A stretch of DNA of 64,000 bases from Proteobacteria bacterium DTSAM18 (GTDB taxonomy: Bacteria; Myxococcota_A; UBA796; GCA-2862545): the NCBI GenBank assembly GCA_028767165.1, contig JARACJ010000002.1:62001-126000 (forward strand). Reading direction: 5' to 3'. The notes beneath the pieces were generated by a model. That model saw only the letters and a list, made by a program, of their open reading frames with translations, was not told the origin of the DNA and ran no database searches. Made by a program: the position numbers and the translations under genes. Below, one piece after another: positions 1 to 8,856 of the stretch. Positions within the stretch are counted from its first letter, which is position 1; every line of letters begins with the position of its first letter.

Positions 1-1254
1 CACGCGCAGCGCCACTTCGACTTCGTCGTCACGGAGCCCGAGACGACCGGCCATCTGCTCGATGGACACCGGATCGTCCGTGTGGTGGGCGTGGACCCGC
101 AGCACCTGGGCTCGGGCGGCCCGATCCAGCTCCGCGGCACGACGCGAGCTGATGCCCAGCCAGTTGCGGTACATCTCCACCCGCTGGCGCTCCGGAAACG
201 CCACGTGACCATCGGCCCAGGCCATGGTCTGGGCCAGGAGGAGCATCGGCTCCCGCAGGCCGTCCGGCACCAGCTCGAACGCCGCCGCCGCCAGGGGACC
301 TCCCGAGACGAGGGCATCGGCATCGAGCAGGCCCGCCTCACCGAGGGAATCGATGAGGGCCTGCTCCGCGTCGCCGACGCCCGCATGGCTGCGCGCGATC
401 TCCCAGAGCATGCGACTGATGAGCTGCAGGTTCTCGGACCCGCCCCAGGGTGCCGCCCTGAGCTGATCCCACGGGTCTTCGATGGTCCGGGCCGGGGCCG
501 CGGTCGACGGCGCGTCCGACGGGGTGGTCGTCGCGGCCGTCGCCGTCACGGACGTTGCCGAACGGGACGGATCGAGGGGTGACGGACGCCCCGCCGCCTG
601 CCGGGTGGCCGGGGGCGTGACGGTCCACGGACGACGCACACCCATCGTCGACGTGCTCTCATGGGCCTGCGCGCGCGCCACCATGGGAGACACGCCCGCG
701 GAGGGGCGCCGTGACGGCATCACTCCTGCGGGAGCCGAGCGGGCCGCGCGGACCTCCGGAACCTCTTCCGGCTCGGCCGGAGGCGCAGGAGGCTCTCCGA
801 TCTGTCCTGACGTGAGCTGGACCTTCGGTGCGGTCGCGCTCACGAACCGCTGCTGATCAGGCACCCACCGGAACTGCTCGGCCACCGACTGGAACGCCCT
901 GACGATGGCATGGCGGACATCCTGCTCATCGACGACCTGCCGACCCGCGGACGGGTTGGCGAGCGCCCGGGGCGTGGCGCGGTAGGCTGCCGTGCTCGCC
1001 ACCTGCCCCAGGAATCCTCCCCCCACCATCTGGCCCAGGCTTCTCGCCAGGGTGGTGCGGGCCGTGTGGGCCGCGACGTTCTTCGCCGTGGCGGCGGTCT
1101 CCTGGGCCATCCCCTTCACGAGTCCGACCTCGAGCGATCCACTGGCCGTGACCCGGAATCCCGTGACGGGACACGCGAACACCACGCTGACCGTACGGCC
1201 ATGACGCCGCGTGCGGTGGATGAGGGGTTCGATCTGCGCAAACGTGATGTCCAT
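1..1254 (-). CDS. Protein with C-terminal TerB-like helical domain (3' end outside window)
   Basis: The reading frame opens at an ATG 4 nt after a GGGAGG-type ribosome site and stays open for 418 codons to the window edge, so the stop is not seen. The N-terminal ~60 residues contain FACPVTGFRVTASGS. Residues ~60-130 are Ala/Gly-rich and ~135-290 are a low-complexity Pro/Ala/Arg linker. From ~335 the helical pattern LLLAQTMAWADGHVAFPERQ resembles the acidic helix pairs of the TerB/DjlA-N fold (tellurite-resistance-associated and envelope-stress proteins). No signal peptide is visible, so it is probably cytoplasmic. It lies 27 nt downstream of the TonB/lipoprotein operon on the same strand and may be cotranscribed. 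The fold call rests on pattern only. Confidence 0.6.
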   Translation of the reverse strand, partial: MDITFAQIEPLIHRTRRHGRTVSVVFACPVTGFRVTASGSLEVGLVKGMAQETAATAKNVAAHTARTTLARSLGQMVGGGFLGQVASTAAYRATPRALANPSAGRQVVDEQDVRHAIVRAFQSVAEQFRWVPDQQRFVSATAPKVQLTSGQIGEPPAPPAEPEEVPEVRAARSAPAGVMPSRRPSAGVSPMVARAQAHESTSTMGVRRPWTVTPPATRQAAGRPSPLDPSRSATSVTATAATTTPSDAPSTAAPARTIEDPWDQLRAAPWGGSENLQLISRMLWEIARSHAGVGDAEQALIDSLGEAGLLDADALVSGGPLAAAAFELVPDGLREPMLLLAQTMAWADGHVAFPERQRVEMYRNWLGISSRRAAELDRAARAQVLRVHAHHTDDPVSIEQMAGRLGLRDDEVEVALRV

Positions 1255-1281
1255 CAAGGCCTCCCAGCAACAGGCGCAAGC

Positions 1282-2199
1282 CTACCTGAGCGGAGGCTTC
1301 ACGCGAAGGGGGGCAGGAGAACATGCACCACCATCCGTGGAGAACAGCCCCTCGCTGCGCTCGTCCAGCAGTTCCTGCAGGTTGGCGGCCGCGCCGAAGG
1401 GCTCGAGCTGCCACCCCTGTCCCACGAGGGATGCCTGCTCCAGCTCCTCCCGGCTGATGACCCCGTCGGCGTCGGCGTCGGCCTCCACGAACGGCGCCAG
1501 GGAGACGATGCCCTGCTCCTCCGGATCGAGCTGGAACAGCCTCGACAGGCCCAAACGGAGCCCCACGAAGCGCTCCCCACCCCATGCCACGTCGGAATGT
1601 TCCACGTGGCACATCCAGGAACCGGGCCCTCGGAGTGCCCACCCGAACGCGACCGCGCCATCGTCGCAGGTGATGGTGCCCTGCACCCACAGGCTCGCGC
1701 CCACCTCGAACATCTCCGCCACGACCTCCGCCGGGATGCCTGACGCCCCCGCCATGCCCGGGGAAGGTGCACCGGAACGAAGCGCCCAGGACGGATAGCG
1801 CCCGACCACGACCTCCTGCATCAGCTCGGGCCCCCACAAGCCATCGACCGGCTCGCTCGCCTCCGACAGCGGGAGCTGATCCAGCAGGGCATCGCTGCAG
1901 GACGCCCACACGACCTCGTCGGAGACATCCTCGATCTCCAGCAGCGGCCCCAGCTCCACCACGAGAGGCCCTGCCACCCCATGCCGCTCCCAGGCCTGAT
2001 CCACGAGCGCCCTGTCCAGGAGCACCAGCCACCCCTCGTCGAACGAGGCACTGCACGCGCCGGGTCCTCCCGTGTCGTCAGGCAAGGAAGCCGCCTCGAC
2101 ACCGTCGCGGGCTCCCTGGTCGGGTACCGGACACATGCCCCACACGGGCTTTCCACACCCCGCCAGCCACACGGCCGCCACCGGAAGAAGGTGTCTCAT
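1282..2199 (-). CDS. Lipoprotein with one EF-hand-like calcium loop
   Basis: 305 residues. The signal peptide MRHLLPVAAVWLAGC ends in a lipobox (LAGC), predicting a lipid-anchored periplasmic or outer-membrane protein. The body is Trp/Glu-rich and not recognised. Near residue ~250 is DADADGVISREEL, a good EF-hand loop, so calcium-dependent behaviour is plausible. The mature part carries paired cysteines. Its ATG overlaps the stop of the upstream lipoprotein gene by four bases (ATGA), so translation is probably coupled and the two products may act with the TonB receptor encoded first in the operon. A parS-like sequence (TGTTCCACGTGGCACA) lies inside the gene. Function unknown. Confidence 0.8.
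   Translation of the reverse strand: MRHLLPVAAVWLAGCGKPVWGMCPVPDQGARDGVEAASLPDDTGGPGACSASFDEGWLVLLDRALVDQAWERHGVAGPLVVELGPLLEIEDVSDEVVWASCSDALLDQLPLSEASEPVDGLWGPELMQEVVVGRYPSWALRSGAPSPGMAGASGIPAEVVAEMFEVGASLWVQGTITCDDGAVAFGWALRGPGSWMCHVEHSDVAWGGERFVGLRLGLSRLFQLDPEEQGIVSLAPFVEADADADGVISREELEQASLVGQGWQLEPFGAAANLQELLDERSEGLFSTDGGACSPAPLRVKPPLR
1598..1613. promoter_or_regulatory. parS-like sequence inside a coding region
   Basis: TGTTCCACGTGGCACA differs at one base from the perfect palindrome found at 43864. It encodes Cys-His-Val-Glu-His in the lipoprotein, so the match may be chance. The distance to parAB is about 30 kb, a range over which parS sites are known to scatter in some bacteria. Confidence 0.3.
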
Positions 2200-2804
2200 G
2201 GCCCTACCTCCACGCGCCAGGCATCCGGATGGGCCACCCACCACGCGAGGCCCTCCTCGCCATCCTGCTGCAGGCCCTCCCACAACACATCCACGTCGAT
2301 GACGACCTGGAGCCACGCAGGGGCCTGTGCCCCTGCATCTTCCAGCGGGAGCACCACCTGCTCCGCGGCAGGCTCGACCGACCACAGCTCGTCGCCCGAC
2401 CGCACCTGCACCAGGCTGGCGTCTGCGAAGTGCACGACCACCGCATCCCACGCCCCGAGGTACACCCACGGATCCTCGCCACAGTCGCCCACGGGGGGCG
2501 CGTCGATGCAGTCCGCACCGACCACCTTGTTCTGCAGGACCTCGGCACCCGGACCGCTGAAGGACTGCAGCGGACCCATCCACCGACCCAGGGAGTCACC
2601 CAGCCACAGTGGATCCCCCTCGGGGGGTAGGCCCGGGAGGTACCAGGTGGCATCGAGCGGCGAGACGTGAACGGACACCTCCGCCAGCGTGACGCCCACC
2701 TGCAGGTCGGACGGAGCGCCCTCCTGCTCCCACCGCAGGGCGAAGGGGACCTGGACCCGCTCCCTCTCGAGCGGCTGGCACGCCATCAGCAACCACCAGA
2801 TCAA
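2196..2804 (-). CDS. Short lipoprotein downstream of TonB receptor
   Basis: 202 residues if translation begins at the TTG that overlaps the receptor stop codon (TTGA). The peptide then reads MIWWLLMACQ, a very short lipoprotein signal with Cys at 9. An ATG two codons before that Cys would leave no hydrophobic stretch, which favours the TTG. The mature part is beta-rich with two close cysteines (ADCIDAPPVGDCG) and has no motif I can name. The tight overlaps on both sides (TTGA upstream, ATGA downstream) place it as the middle gene of a receptor-lipoprotein-lipoprotein operon. A substrate-capture or surface accessory role is inferred from context only. Confidence 0.72.
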   Translation of the reverse strand: MIWWLLMACQPLERERVQVPFALRWEQEGAPSDLQVGVTLAEVSVHVSPLDATWYLPGLPPEGDPLWLGDSLGRWMGPLQSFSGPGAEVLQNKVVGADCIDAPPVGDCGEDPWVYLGAWDAVVVHFADASLVQVRSGDELWSVEPAAEQVVLPLEDAGAQAPAWLQVVIDVDVLWEGLQQDGEEGLAWWVAHPDAWRVEVGP

Positions 2805-4816
2805 AACTGCACCCCCATGGTGACCGACACCGTGAACGGCTCGCCTGCGATGAAGTGGGTGGAAGGGCCCGTGGACTCGTATCCGAGCTGCCAGTCGGAC
2901 TCCGTGACCGCCTGGGCGTAGGTCCAGCGCACCGGCACGGCGTTCTGGACCGCCAGCTCTGCGTACCAGTTCAACCAGGAGGCCCGGGCTGCCAGATCCA
3001 CCCGCATGTACGGTTCCTGCCACACCCCTGCGGGTAGCCAGCGATGCCCCACCGCGAGGGCCCGAAGCCATCCGCCCACGCTGAGCTCTCGATACACGTT
3101 GTACTCGTTGACCTGCAGGGACACCGCGCTGGTCCAGACCGGGGCATACGGCACGCGGGTGTCCAGGGTGAGCCATCTGGCTTCGTTCGCCGACAGCTGG
3201 AGGCCCAGCCGGATCCAGCTGCGCACCCACCACCCGATGTCGACCTCGCCGCCGAAGCGACGGACGTCCGATCCCCAGACGATCGACGGGTCGAGCCGGT
3301 CGTGGAACTGATCCTTTCGGCTGTAGGCGTAGAAGACCGCGCTGTTGAGGTCGAACAGCCCCTGGGGAGAATTCCAGACGCCCCGCGCCTCCACCGTGTC
3401 GGTCAGGTAGGAGAGCACCGGGCCGTCGTCGGTCTGGCCCGGGTACACCGGCGGCCGATACCCACGACCGGCAGAGAGCCACACCCGCGTGTTCCACCCG
3501 GCGTCCAACCACAGCCGGAAGCGAGGCGCGAACAGAAAGGAGCCCGTGCGGGTGCCGAGCCCGTCGCCCGATGCGTTCTCACCACTGCGGATCGCCTGCT
3601 CCTCGAGGCGAAGCGCTGCCTGCACGCCACCCCACCGGCCGATGTGCTGATCCTGCTGCACGTAGGCGGCCACACCGACGCGCTCCTCCTGGCCCCTCTC
3701 CTCCGAGGAGCGCTCCTGGCTCACCCGCCCCGTGGTGGTGACCGACCGGATCCTCCACTCCGAGAACGTGCCCCTCATCCACACGCCCGCCTGGAGCCGG
3801 TTCGTGCGGCCGTCGGCACGACGCCAGGATCGATGCACCCGGGCGTGCAGTCCGAGGTCGGTGCCGCTCTGCACCCGCTCACGACCATCACCGAAGGTCT
3901 CGTCCTCCTCGAAGCCCGTGAGGTTCTGGGCGACCTTCTCGCCGTGGGCATGCACCCAGGCATCGGCGACCAACGCGCCCCACCACCAACCACGCTCGAT
4001 CTGCCCACCGCCGAGGAGGCGGGTGGACGAGCCCCGGCCGTAGTGGTCGACGTAGTCGGAGAAGAAGCTGACGTTGCCCGCGACCAGATCAGCCTCGGAC
4101 AGCAACGGCGGCACGTCGAACCGGCTGTCGTGGAACCAGATGTACCCCTTGCCCCGCACGCTGCCGGCGGTGCCTTCGATACCAGCCGCAAGCCGGATGT
4201 CGCGCCAGCCTCGACCACGCCCCACACCTTCGCCACCGTCGAGCTCGCCGAGCACATAGGTGGACTCGGACCAGCGACTCGGACGCCAGGCCAGCGTGAG
4301 CCGACCGGAGCCATCGCTGGCGCCACCGAGCTGCCCGTAGAAGCCTTCCCGCGGCAGGCCCACCCTCACCCGGGTGCTGCCCGCCGTACCGAACCCGCCC
4401 ACTTCGGCATCCTGGACACCGCTGCAGAAGGTGAGCTCCCGCATCAGCATACGCGGAACGATCCGCAGGTCGGCATAGCCGTGACCGAGCGCCGCGCCCG
4501 GCTGGTTCAGGGGCACCCCATCGACGAAGGTGGCGATGTCGCGGCCGTTGAAGGCGTCGTAGCCTCGGTAGGCCATGAGCCGGGCACCGCCGCGGCCATA
4601 CACCTGCTCGACCACCATGCCCGGCACCCGATCGAGCAGGTCGGGCGCATCGCGGAGCAGCCCGAGCGACAGCTGCTTGCGTTCGAGGTGCGTGGGACAC
4701 AGATCGAGCTCCGGCCGGTCACGGGTCTCCGAGACCACGACCGTCACCGGTCCCGAGCTCTCCGCGTCGGTCTCCTGCGCCGACGCCACCGGGGCCAGCA
4801 GCCAGACTACGGCCAT
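2801..4816 (-). CDS. TonB-dependent outer-membrane receptor
   Basis: 671 residues, a normal length for the family. A signal peptide (MAVVWLLAPVASAQ) is followed by a plug domain with the typical sequence LLRDAPDLLDRVPGMVV, then RGYDAFNGRDIATFVDGVPLN and GGFGTAGSTRVRV. The rest shows alternating barrel strands and ends in Phe (TMGVQF), the usual C-terminal barrel signature. It should import a large scarce ligand (iron chelate, cobalamin, glycan or metal) using TonB energy. Nothing here identifies the ligand and no ExbB/TonB genes are nearby. The ATG is 17 nt after GGGAGG; an upstream CTG in frame is an alternative start. It heads an operon with two lipoproteins and diverges from the DoxX gene. 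Confidence 0.88.
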   Translation of the reverse strand: MAVVWLLAPVASAQETDAESSGPVTVVVSETRDRPELDLCPTHLERKQLSLGLLRDAPDLLDRVPGMVVEQVYGRGGARLMAYRGYDAFNGRDIATFVDGVPLNQPGAALGHGYADLRIVPRMLMRELTFCSGVQDAEVGGFGTAGSTRVRVGLPREGFYGQLGGASDGSGRLTLAWRPSRWSESTYVLGELDGGEGVGRGRGWRDIRLAAGIEGTAGSVRGKGYIWFHDSRFDVPPLLSEADLVAGNVSFFSDYVDHYGRGSSTRLLGGGQIERGWWWGALVADAWVHAHGEKVAQNLTGFEEDETFGDGRERVQSGTDLGLHARVHRSWRRADGRTNRLQAGVWMRGTFSEWRIRSVTTTGRVSQERSSEERGQEERVGVAAYVQQDQHIGRWGGVQAALRLEEQAIRSGENASGDGLGTRTGSFLFAPRFRLWLDAGWNTRVWLSAGRGYRPPVYPGQTDDGPVLSYLTDTVEARGVWNSPQGLFDLNSAVFYAYSRKDQFHDRLDPSIVWGSDVRRFGGEVDIGWWVRSWIRLGLQLSANEARWLTLDTRVPYAPVWTSAVSLQVNEYNVYRELSVGGWLRALAVGHRWLPAGVWQEPYMRVDLAARASWLNWYAELAVQNAVPVRWTYAQAVTESDWQLGYESTGPSTHFIAGEPFTVSVTMGVQF

Positions 4817-4924
4817 CCTTGCCTTCAGGGGTCCTCCCGGGGGCGTGGTACCGCTAGTGGATTGACGGCACTCCGCTGCACCGCAAAGATAGCAGCCTCG
4901 CCACACAGACGAGAGGAGTGAGCG

Positions 4925-5377
4925 ATGAAGGGCCTCGAGTGGAATGGACTCGGCAGGTACCGCGATGCGGGACTGCTGGTGATGCGGGCAGGTCTGGGCC
5001 TGTCGATGATGGCCCACGGCGTGCCCAAGCTCATGCCCAAGGCAGGTGCCGCCGGTGGCTATTTCGACGCCATGATGCCCCGCTGGGAAGGCCTGGGGAG
5101 CGCGATGCATGCCTTCGGCATCCACGGTGGCGAAGCCGCCTTCGGCATCGCCGCTGCCCTCGCGGAGACCCTCGGCGGCCTGTTCGTGGCGCTGGGGCTG
5201 TTCACACGACCCGCTGCGGCCGCTGTGGCCTTCACCATGTTCGTGGCCTTCTTCGGCCACGCCATCGAGGGCGACGGTTTCCGTACCTACGGCCACGCGA
5301 TGGATCTCATGTTCGCCTTCTTCGGCATCATGATCCTCGGGCCGGGCCGCTACCGGCTCTCCGGACGGGGCGCATGA
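4925..5377 (+). CDS. DoxX family integral membrane protein
   Basis: 150 residues with four hydrophobic helices: RDAGLLVMRAGLGLSMMAHG, the segment around FGIAAALAETLGGLFVALGL, AAAAVAFTMFVAFFGHAI and LMFAFFGIMILGPGRY. The HGVPKL motif and overall pattern are typical of DoxX/DoxD proteins, small inner-membrane proteins linked to redox or respiratory stress; the biochemical role is not settled for the family. The start follows GAGAGGAG at good spacing. The stop codon overlaps the ATG of the next lipoprotein gene (ATGA), so the two are translated together. Confidence 0.88.
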   Translation: MKGLEWNGLGRYRDAGLLVMRAGLGLSMMAHGVPKLMPKAGAAGGYFDAMMPRWEGLGSAMHAFGIHGGEAAFGIAAALAETLGGLFVALGLFTRPAAAAVAFTMFVAFFGHAIEGDGFRTYGHAMDLMFAFFGIMILGPGRYRLSGRGA

Positions 5378-5898
5378 ACCCCGGGCCCGTGGCCTTGGGC
5401 TGCCTGATGGCCCTCGCCGCCGGATGCACCGTGCCCTCCGACACGCCCGCCTGGGCCGTGGCGAACGTGCACCTGCAGCCAGGGAGCGAGGCCGCGGTTC
5501 ACGGCTGGGTGAACTGGCAGCTGTATGACGCCCGCTGGGAGTCGACCGGCGCGGAGCAGGCCTACCTGTGTTCGGCACTGGGCACGCTCCAGGGTACCCG
5601 CACCGACGCCTGCCCCGACTGTGACGACAGCTGGGAGGTGTCGGTGGAGCCCGACACGACCGACTGCCCCACCGACGTGTGGCTGGAACATCCCCTCCTG
5701 GGATCCATCACCGGTGTGGGAACCGGCTCCATGGTTCCCGACGCCGACGCGCCCCCGGAGGCCGAGCTCGGCACCTGGATCCGATACGAGGGCGACTGGC
5801 TTCCCCACGGCTGGGCCACCTCCCAGGACGTGCACGTGCAGGCGTGGCCGGAAGGGCAGTCGCTCGACCTGCATGCCGCATGGACATGGCCGCTGTAG
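5374..5898 (+). CDS. Small lipoprotein coupled to DoxX
   Basis: 174 residues. MNPGPVALGCLMALAAGCTV contains a lipoprotein signal with lipobox LAAGC. The mature part has two Cys pairs (CPDCDDS and a later TTDCPTD) and many Trp residues and looks like a compact secreted beta domain. There is no recognised family. The ATG overlaps the DoxX stop by four bases, which fixes the start and suggests a shared role with the membrane protein. Function unknown. Confidence 0.75.
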   Translation: MNPGPVALGCLMALAAGCTVPSDTPAWAVANVHLQPGSEAAVHGWVNWQLYDARWESTGAEQAYLCSALGTLQGTRTDACPDCDDSWEVSVEPDTTDCPTDVWLEHPLLGSITGVGTGSMVPDADAPPEAELGTWIRYEGDWLPHGWATSQDVHVQAWPEGQSLDLHAAWTWPL

Positions 5899-5984
5899 CC
5901 CCCACCGCACCCCCCGGGGTGCTGCCCCGGCACGGACATCGCGACCGGCTCGACCTTCGGGTATACCTGGGCTCGGAGGACGCC

Positions 5985-6617
5985 ATGCGTACGCTGCTCA
6001 TCGCCGCCGCCATCGCATCACAGGCCGCCTGCTCCCCCAGTGAGCCGGGCGACGCCGCCGTGATGGACACGGGGAACGATCTGGCCGCCGAGACCGCGGC
6101 AGGAGACATCTTCGACAGCGGCTACACCGCCCTCCCCGACACGATCCGTTGGTCGCTACGAGGCGTTCTGCAGACCGGCGCCCTGGGCGAGCTGCAGGCC
6201 ACGTCGAGCATGGAGCTGATGCTGTACCTGCAGGACGAGGACACGTGCATCCAGCCCATGCTGCTCCAGCACGAGCCCACGCCCACCCCCGACCCCACGG
6301 AACAGGCCGTCGGCTGGTGGATCGACCTGCAGTCTGCCCCCGCCGACACCATGGGTGCCTGCAGCAACGTGGCCGCCACCCGCGTGTGGGTGGGACTGGC
6401 CCCCTTCACGCCCGATCTGCTGCCCTACGTGCAGCCCCTGGGCCTGGTGGCGGACGACCTGCTGACCCTGCTCGTTCGCACCGAACCGGAGGGAACCACC
6501 TGGCTCGTGGGTGCTGCACGCCCCCAGAGCACCACGGACGTGGACCTCGACGACCTCACCATCACCGCCTCCACGGTGGAGCTGTTCCCCGTGTTCAGCC
6601 TCGCGGGACACCCATGA
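5985..6617 (+). CDS. Lipoprotein of unknown function
   Basis: 210 residues. A signal peptide MRTLLIAAAIASQAAC is followed by the acidic, Thr/Gly-containing spacer seen in many lipoproteins of this window (AVMDTGNDLAAE). The rest is soluble with two isolated cysteines (EDTCIQ, MGACSN). The ATG follows CGGAGGACGCC, a clear ribosome site. Its stop overlaps the ATG of the BtpA-family gene, so the two form an operon, probably together with the upstream DoxX-lipoprotein pair after an 86-nt gap. No domain recognised. Confidence 0.75.
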   Translation: MRTLLIAAAIASQAACSPSEPGDAAVMDTGNDLAAETAAGDIFDSGYTALPDTIRWSLRGVLQTGALGELQATSSMELMLYLQDEDTCIQPMLLQHEPTPTPDPTEQAVGWWIDLQSAPADTMGACSNVAATRVWVGLAPFTPDLLPYVQPLGLVADDLLTLLVRTEPEGTTWLVGAARPQSTTDVDLDDLTITASTVELFPVFSLAGHP

Positions 6618-7405
6618 ACCTGTTCGAGCAGCGCACCGCCCCGGCGCTGGTGGGCGTGATCCACCTGCCGGCCCTTCCGGGTGCACCCCGAGCCCACCTG
6701 CCCCTCTCCGACATCATCGACAGGGCACGGGCGGACGCCCTCGCCCTCGCCGAGGGCGGCGCGGCCGGCGTGATCGTGGAGAACCTGGGCGATGTGCCCT
6801 TCGCCGCGGGCTCCGTGGATGCCGCGACCGTGGCCCACATGACCCTCGTGGCCCATGCGGTGAAGACGGAGGTGCCGCAGCTCGAGCTCGGCATCAACGT
6901 CCTGCGGAACGACGGCATGTCGGCACTGGCGATCGCACACGCCGTGGGCGCCTCGTTCATCCGCGTGAACGTGCTCTCGGGCGCCATGGTGACCGATCAG
7001 GGCCTCATCGAGGGCCAGGCCCGACAGATCGCCCTGGAACGAAGGCGCCTCGGCACGGACGTGCGGGTGCTCGCCGACGTGCTGGTGAAACACGCCGTAC
7101 CCCTCGGCAGCCAGGATCTGGCCGACGTGGCCAAGGACACCTGGCTGCGAGCGGGCGCCGACGGGCTCGTGGTGACGGGCACGGGGACCGGCCACCCCAC
7201 CCGGCCCGAGGACGTGGCCCGCGTGCGCGAGGCCTGCCCCGAGGCGCCTCTGGCCATCGGCTCGGGCCTCGATCCATCCACTGCCAACGATGTCAAAGAG
7301 CACCTGGACATCGCCATCGTGGGCACGTGGCTCCACCAGCAGGGTCGCCTCGACGCCCCGCTCAGCACCGAACGGGTGCGCAAGATGGCCGACGCACTCC
7401 GCTGA
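6614..7405 (+). CDS. BtpA/SgcQ family TIM-barrel protein
   Basis: 263 residues, the usual length. Family hallmarks: VGVIHLPALPGAP at the N-terminus, DALALAEGGAAGVIVENLGD, FIRVNVLSGAMVTDQGLIEG, VLADVLVKHA and GLVVTGTGTG plus IAIVGTWLHQ near the phosphate-binding end. BtpA is needed for photosystem I stability in cyanobacteria, and SgcQ is a related enterobacterial protein. The reaction is not established, and nothing here suggests photosynthesis. The start overlaps the preceding lipoprotein stop (ATGA). The naming is sound; the physiological role is unknown. Confidence 0.88.
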   Translation: MNLFEQRTAPALVGVIHLPALPGAPRAHLPLSDIIDRARADALALAEGGAAGVIVENLGDVPFAAGSVDAATVAHMTLVAHAVKTEVPQLELGINVLRNDGMSALAIAHAVGASFIRVNVLSGAMVTDQGLIEGQARQIALERRRLGTDVRVLADVLVKHAVPLGSQDLADVAKDTWLRAGADGLVVTGTGTGHPTRPEDVARVREACPEAPLAIGSGLDPSTANDVKEHLDIAIVGTWLHQQGRLDAPLSTERVRKMADALR

Positions 7406-7412
7406 CAGCGGC

Positions 7413-7823
7413 TCAGGCCACGAACAGCGCCAGCTGACAGCCCAGGGTGGGACGCTCGACGGGCTCCCCATCATGGGCCCAGCAGCACACCCAGACATCA
7501 CCCTTGCGCTGGTAGGCACCCAGGATGCGGCCGGCGACACCCCAGCGACCCGGGTGACAGGGCTCACCGACGCTGCCGAGCAGCCCCTGCCCGGACACCG
7601 ACCCCAGCATCGGCCAACCACGGCCGCGGGGCTGCAGCACCACGGCGTCGTCCGCGCAGGCCAGGCCGCCACAGAGGACGAGCTCGCCGACGGACCAGAA
7701 TCGTCCGCAGAACCATCCCGGACGCTCGACCACGAACGCGTGGCGGGCGGGGGTCATCGCGGGAAGCGCGGCGACGATGTGCTCGGAATCGAGGTGAACG
7801 GCTTTGAGTCGGGGACATTGCAT
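7413..7823 (-). CDS. Hypothetical protein
   Basis: 136 residues, not recognised. The ATG lies 7 nt after GGGAGG, a strong start. The protein is Gly/Trp/Cys-rich with cysteines at regular distances (GWFCGRF, LVLCGGLACADD, GEPCHPG, VWVCCW). It reads like a compact soluble domain with no signal peptide and no membrane segment. It runs convergent to the BtpA gene with only a 7-nt gap. The Cys distribution could mean metal binding, but no known motif is present. Confidence 0.6.
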   Translation of the reverse strand: MQCPRLKAVHLDSEHIVAALPAMTPARHAFVVERPGWFCGRFWSVGELVLCGGLACADDAVVLQPRGRGWPMLGSVSGQGLLGSVGEPCHPGRWGVAGRILGAYQRKGDVWVCCWAHDGEPVERPTLGCQLALFVA

Positions 7824-7924
7824 GGCGGGACCTCCCTGCTGGAGACACCGTCATGATAGCGCAGCACTGTACGGATGTTCGGGATGAAGCCCGTTCCGGA
7901 CATAAAACGTCCACACGGCCTGAA

Positions 7925-8827
7925 CTACCTTCCGCAGAGCACCCGAAACCGGCATTCCCCACAGGTTTCGCTCCCCTCCGGGAGCATGGGCGCATCGTCC
8001 TTGTCGACCCGATCCTTGCCGCTGCCGTCGAGCATGCCCACCATCCGCTCCGCCGACGCCGCCACGAGCTTCTTCATGCGCCCGATGTCGGCCCACTCCA
8101 CCTGGGTCTGCCGGTGGCTCCCGTCCCGCGTCATCGCGCTCACGGCCGTGATGTCGCCGAGCCGGGCTCGATAGCGTCGGCGCACGTACGAGGTGTACAG
8201 CACCAGCTGCGCATCCACGACGTCCTCCGCATGCCGCGTGCCCGTCTTCCAGTCGATGACGAACCAGCCCTTGTCGGGGTCGTGGATCAGACAGTCCAGG
8301 GACACGGTGACCGGCACATCGCCCATCCACACCCGCCCGAAGGTCTCCACTTCCTTCACCAGCTCGGGTCGCTCCAGGACCCGCACGAACAGCGGGTGGG
8401 CCTGCAGGGCGTCCGCCTGACCGAGGAGGTCCTCCCACAGCGCATCCTGGAAGCCCTCGTCCGCCAGGCCGTACTCCACCGCCTCGAAGCCGCGGACGTC
8501 CTTGGGGTTGTCGAGGTCGCCCCGCGCCACGCCCGCCTCCAGCTCCGCACGGCTCTCGAGCTCCCAACGATCGCGCACCGTGGCCGCCGGGAACAGTCCA
8601 CCGCCCATCGTCGCCTTCAGGATGTCCTCAGCGAGCTCGTGTACCCGCAGGCCGACCCATTGACGGCCTCCCTGCAGACGCTTCAGCCGATAGATCTCCC
8701 GCGCCGGATGCCCCTCCTTCGCCCGCCAGCCATTGCGCGAACCGTAGTACTGATACCAGTAGCGTCGAGGGCAGCCTTCAAGGGTCCGATGTCTGGACCA
8801 CGACCAGCGAAAAGGTATCTTGTCCAT
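7925..8827 (-). CDS. PD-(D/E)XK superfamily nuclease with Cas4/AddB-type Fe-S cysteines
   Basis: 300 residues. The nuclease core motif is visible as SLDCLIHDPDKGWFVIDWKTG (Asp ... Asp-Trp-Lys), followed by an AQLVLYTSYV helix typical of RecB-family nucleases. An N-terminal Cys in LEGCPRRYWYQYY and three C-terminal Cys in TCGECRFRVLC match the split 4Fe-4S cluster of AddB/Cas4-like proteins. It should be a DNA end-processing nuclease. No cas genes, helicase or repeat array lies nearby, so it is a stand-alone PD-(D/E)XK protein. It diverges from the following small gene across a 29-bp gap. Confidence 0.85.
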   Translation of the reverse strand: MDKIPFRWSWSRHRTLEGCPRRYWYQYYGSRNGWRAKEGHPAREIYRLKRLQGGRQWVGLRVHELAEDILKATMGGGLFPAATVRDRWELESRAELEAGVARGDLDNPKDVRGFEAVEYGLADEGFQDALWEDLLGQADALQAHPLFVRVLERPELVKEVETFGRVWMGDVPVTVSLDCLIHDPDKGWFVIDWKTGTRHAEDVVDAQLVLYTSYVRRRYRARLGDITAVSAMTRDGSHRQTQVEWADIGRMKKLVAASAERMVGMLDGSGKDRVDKDDAPMLPEGSETCGECRFRVLCGR

Positions 8828-8856
8828 CGACTCGCTCTACTCCAAGGGAGACACCC

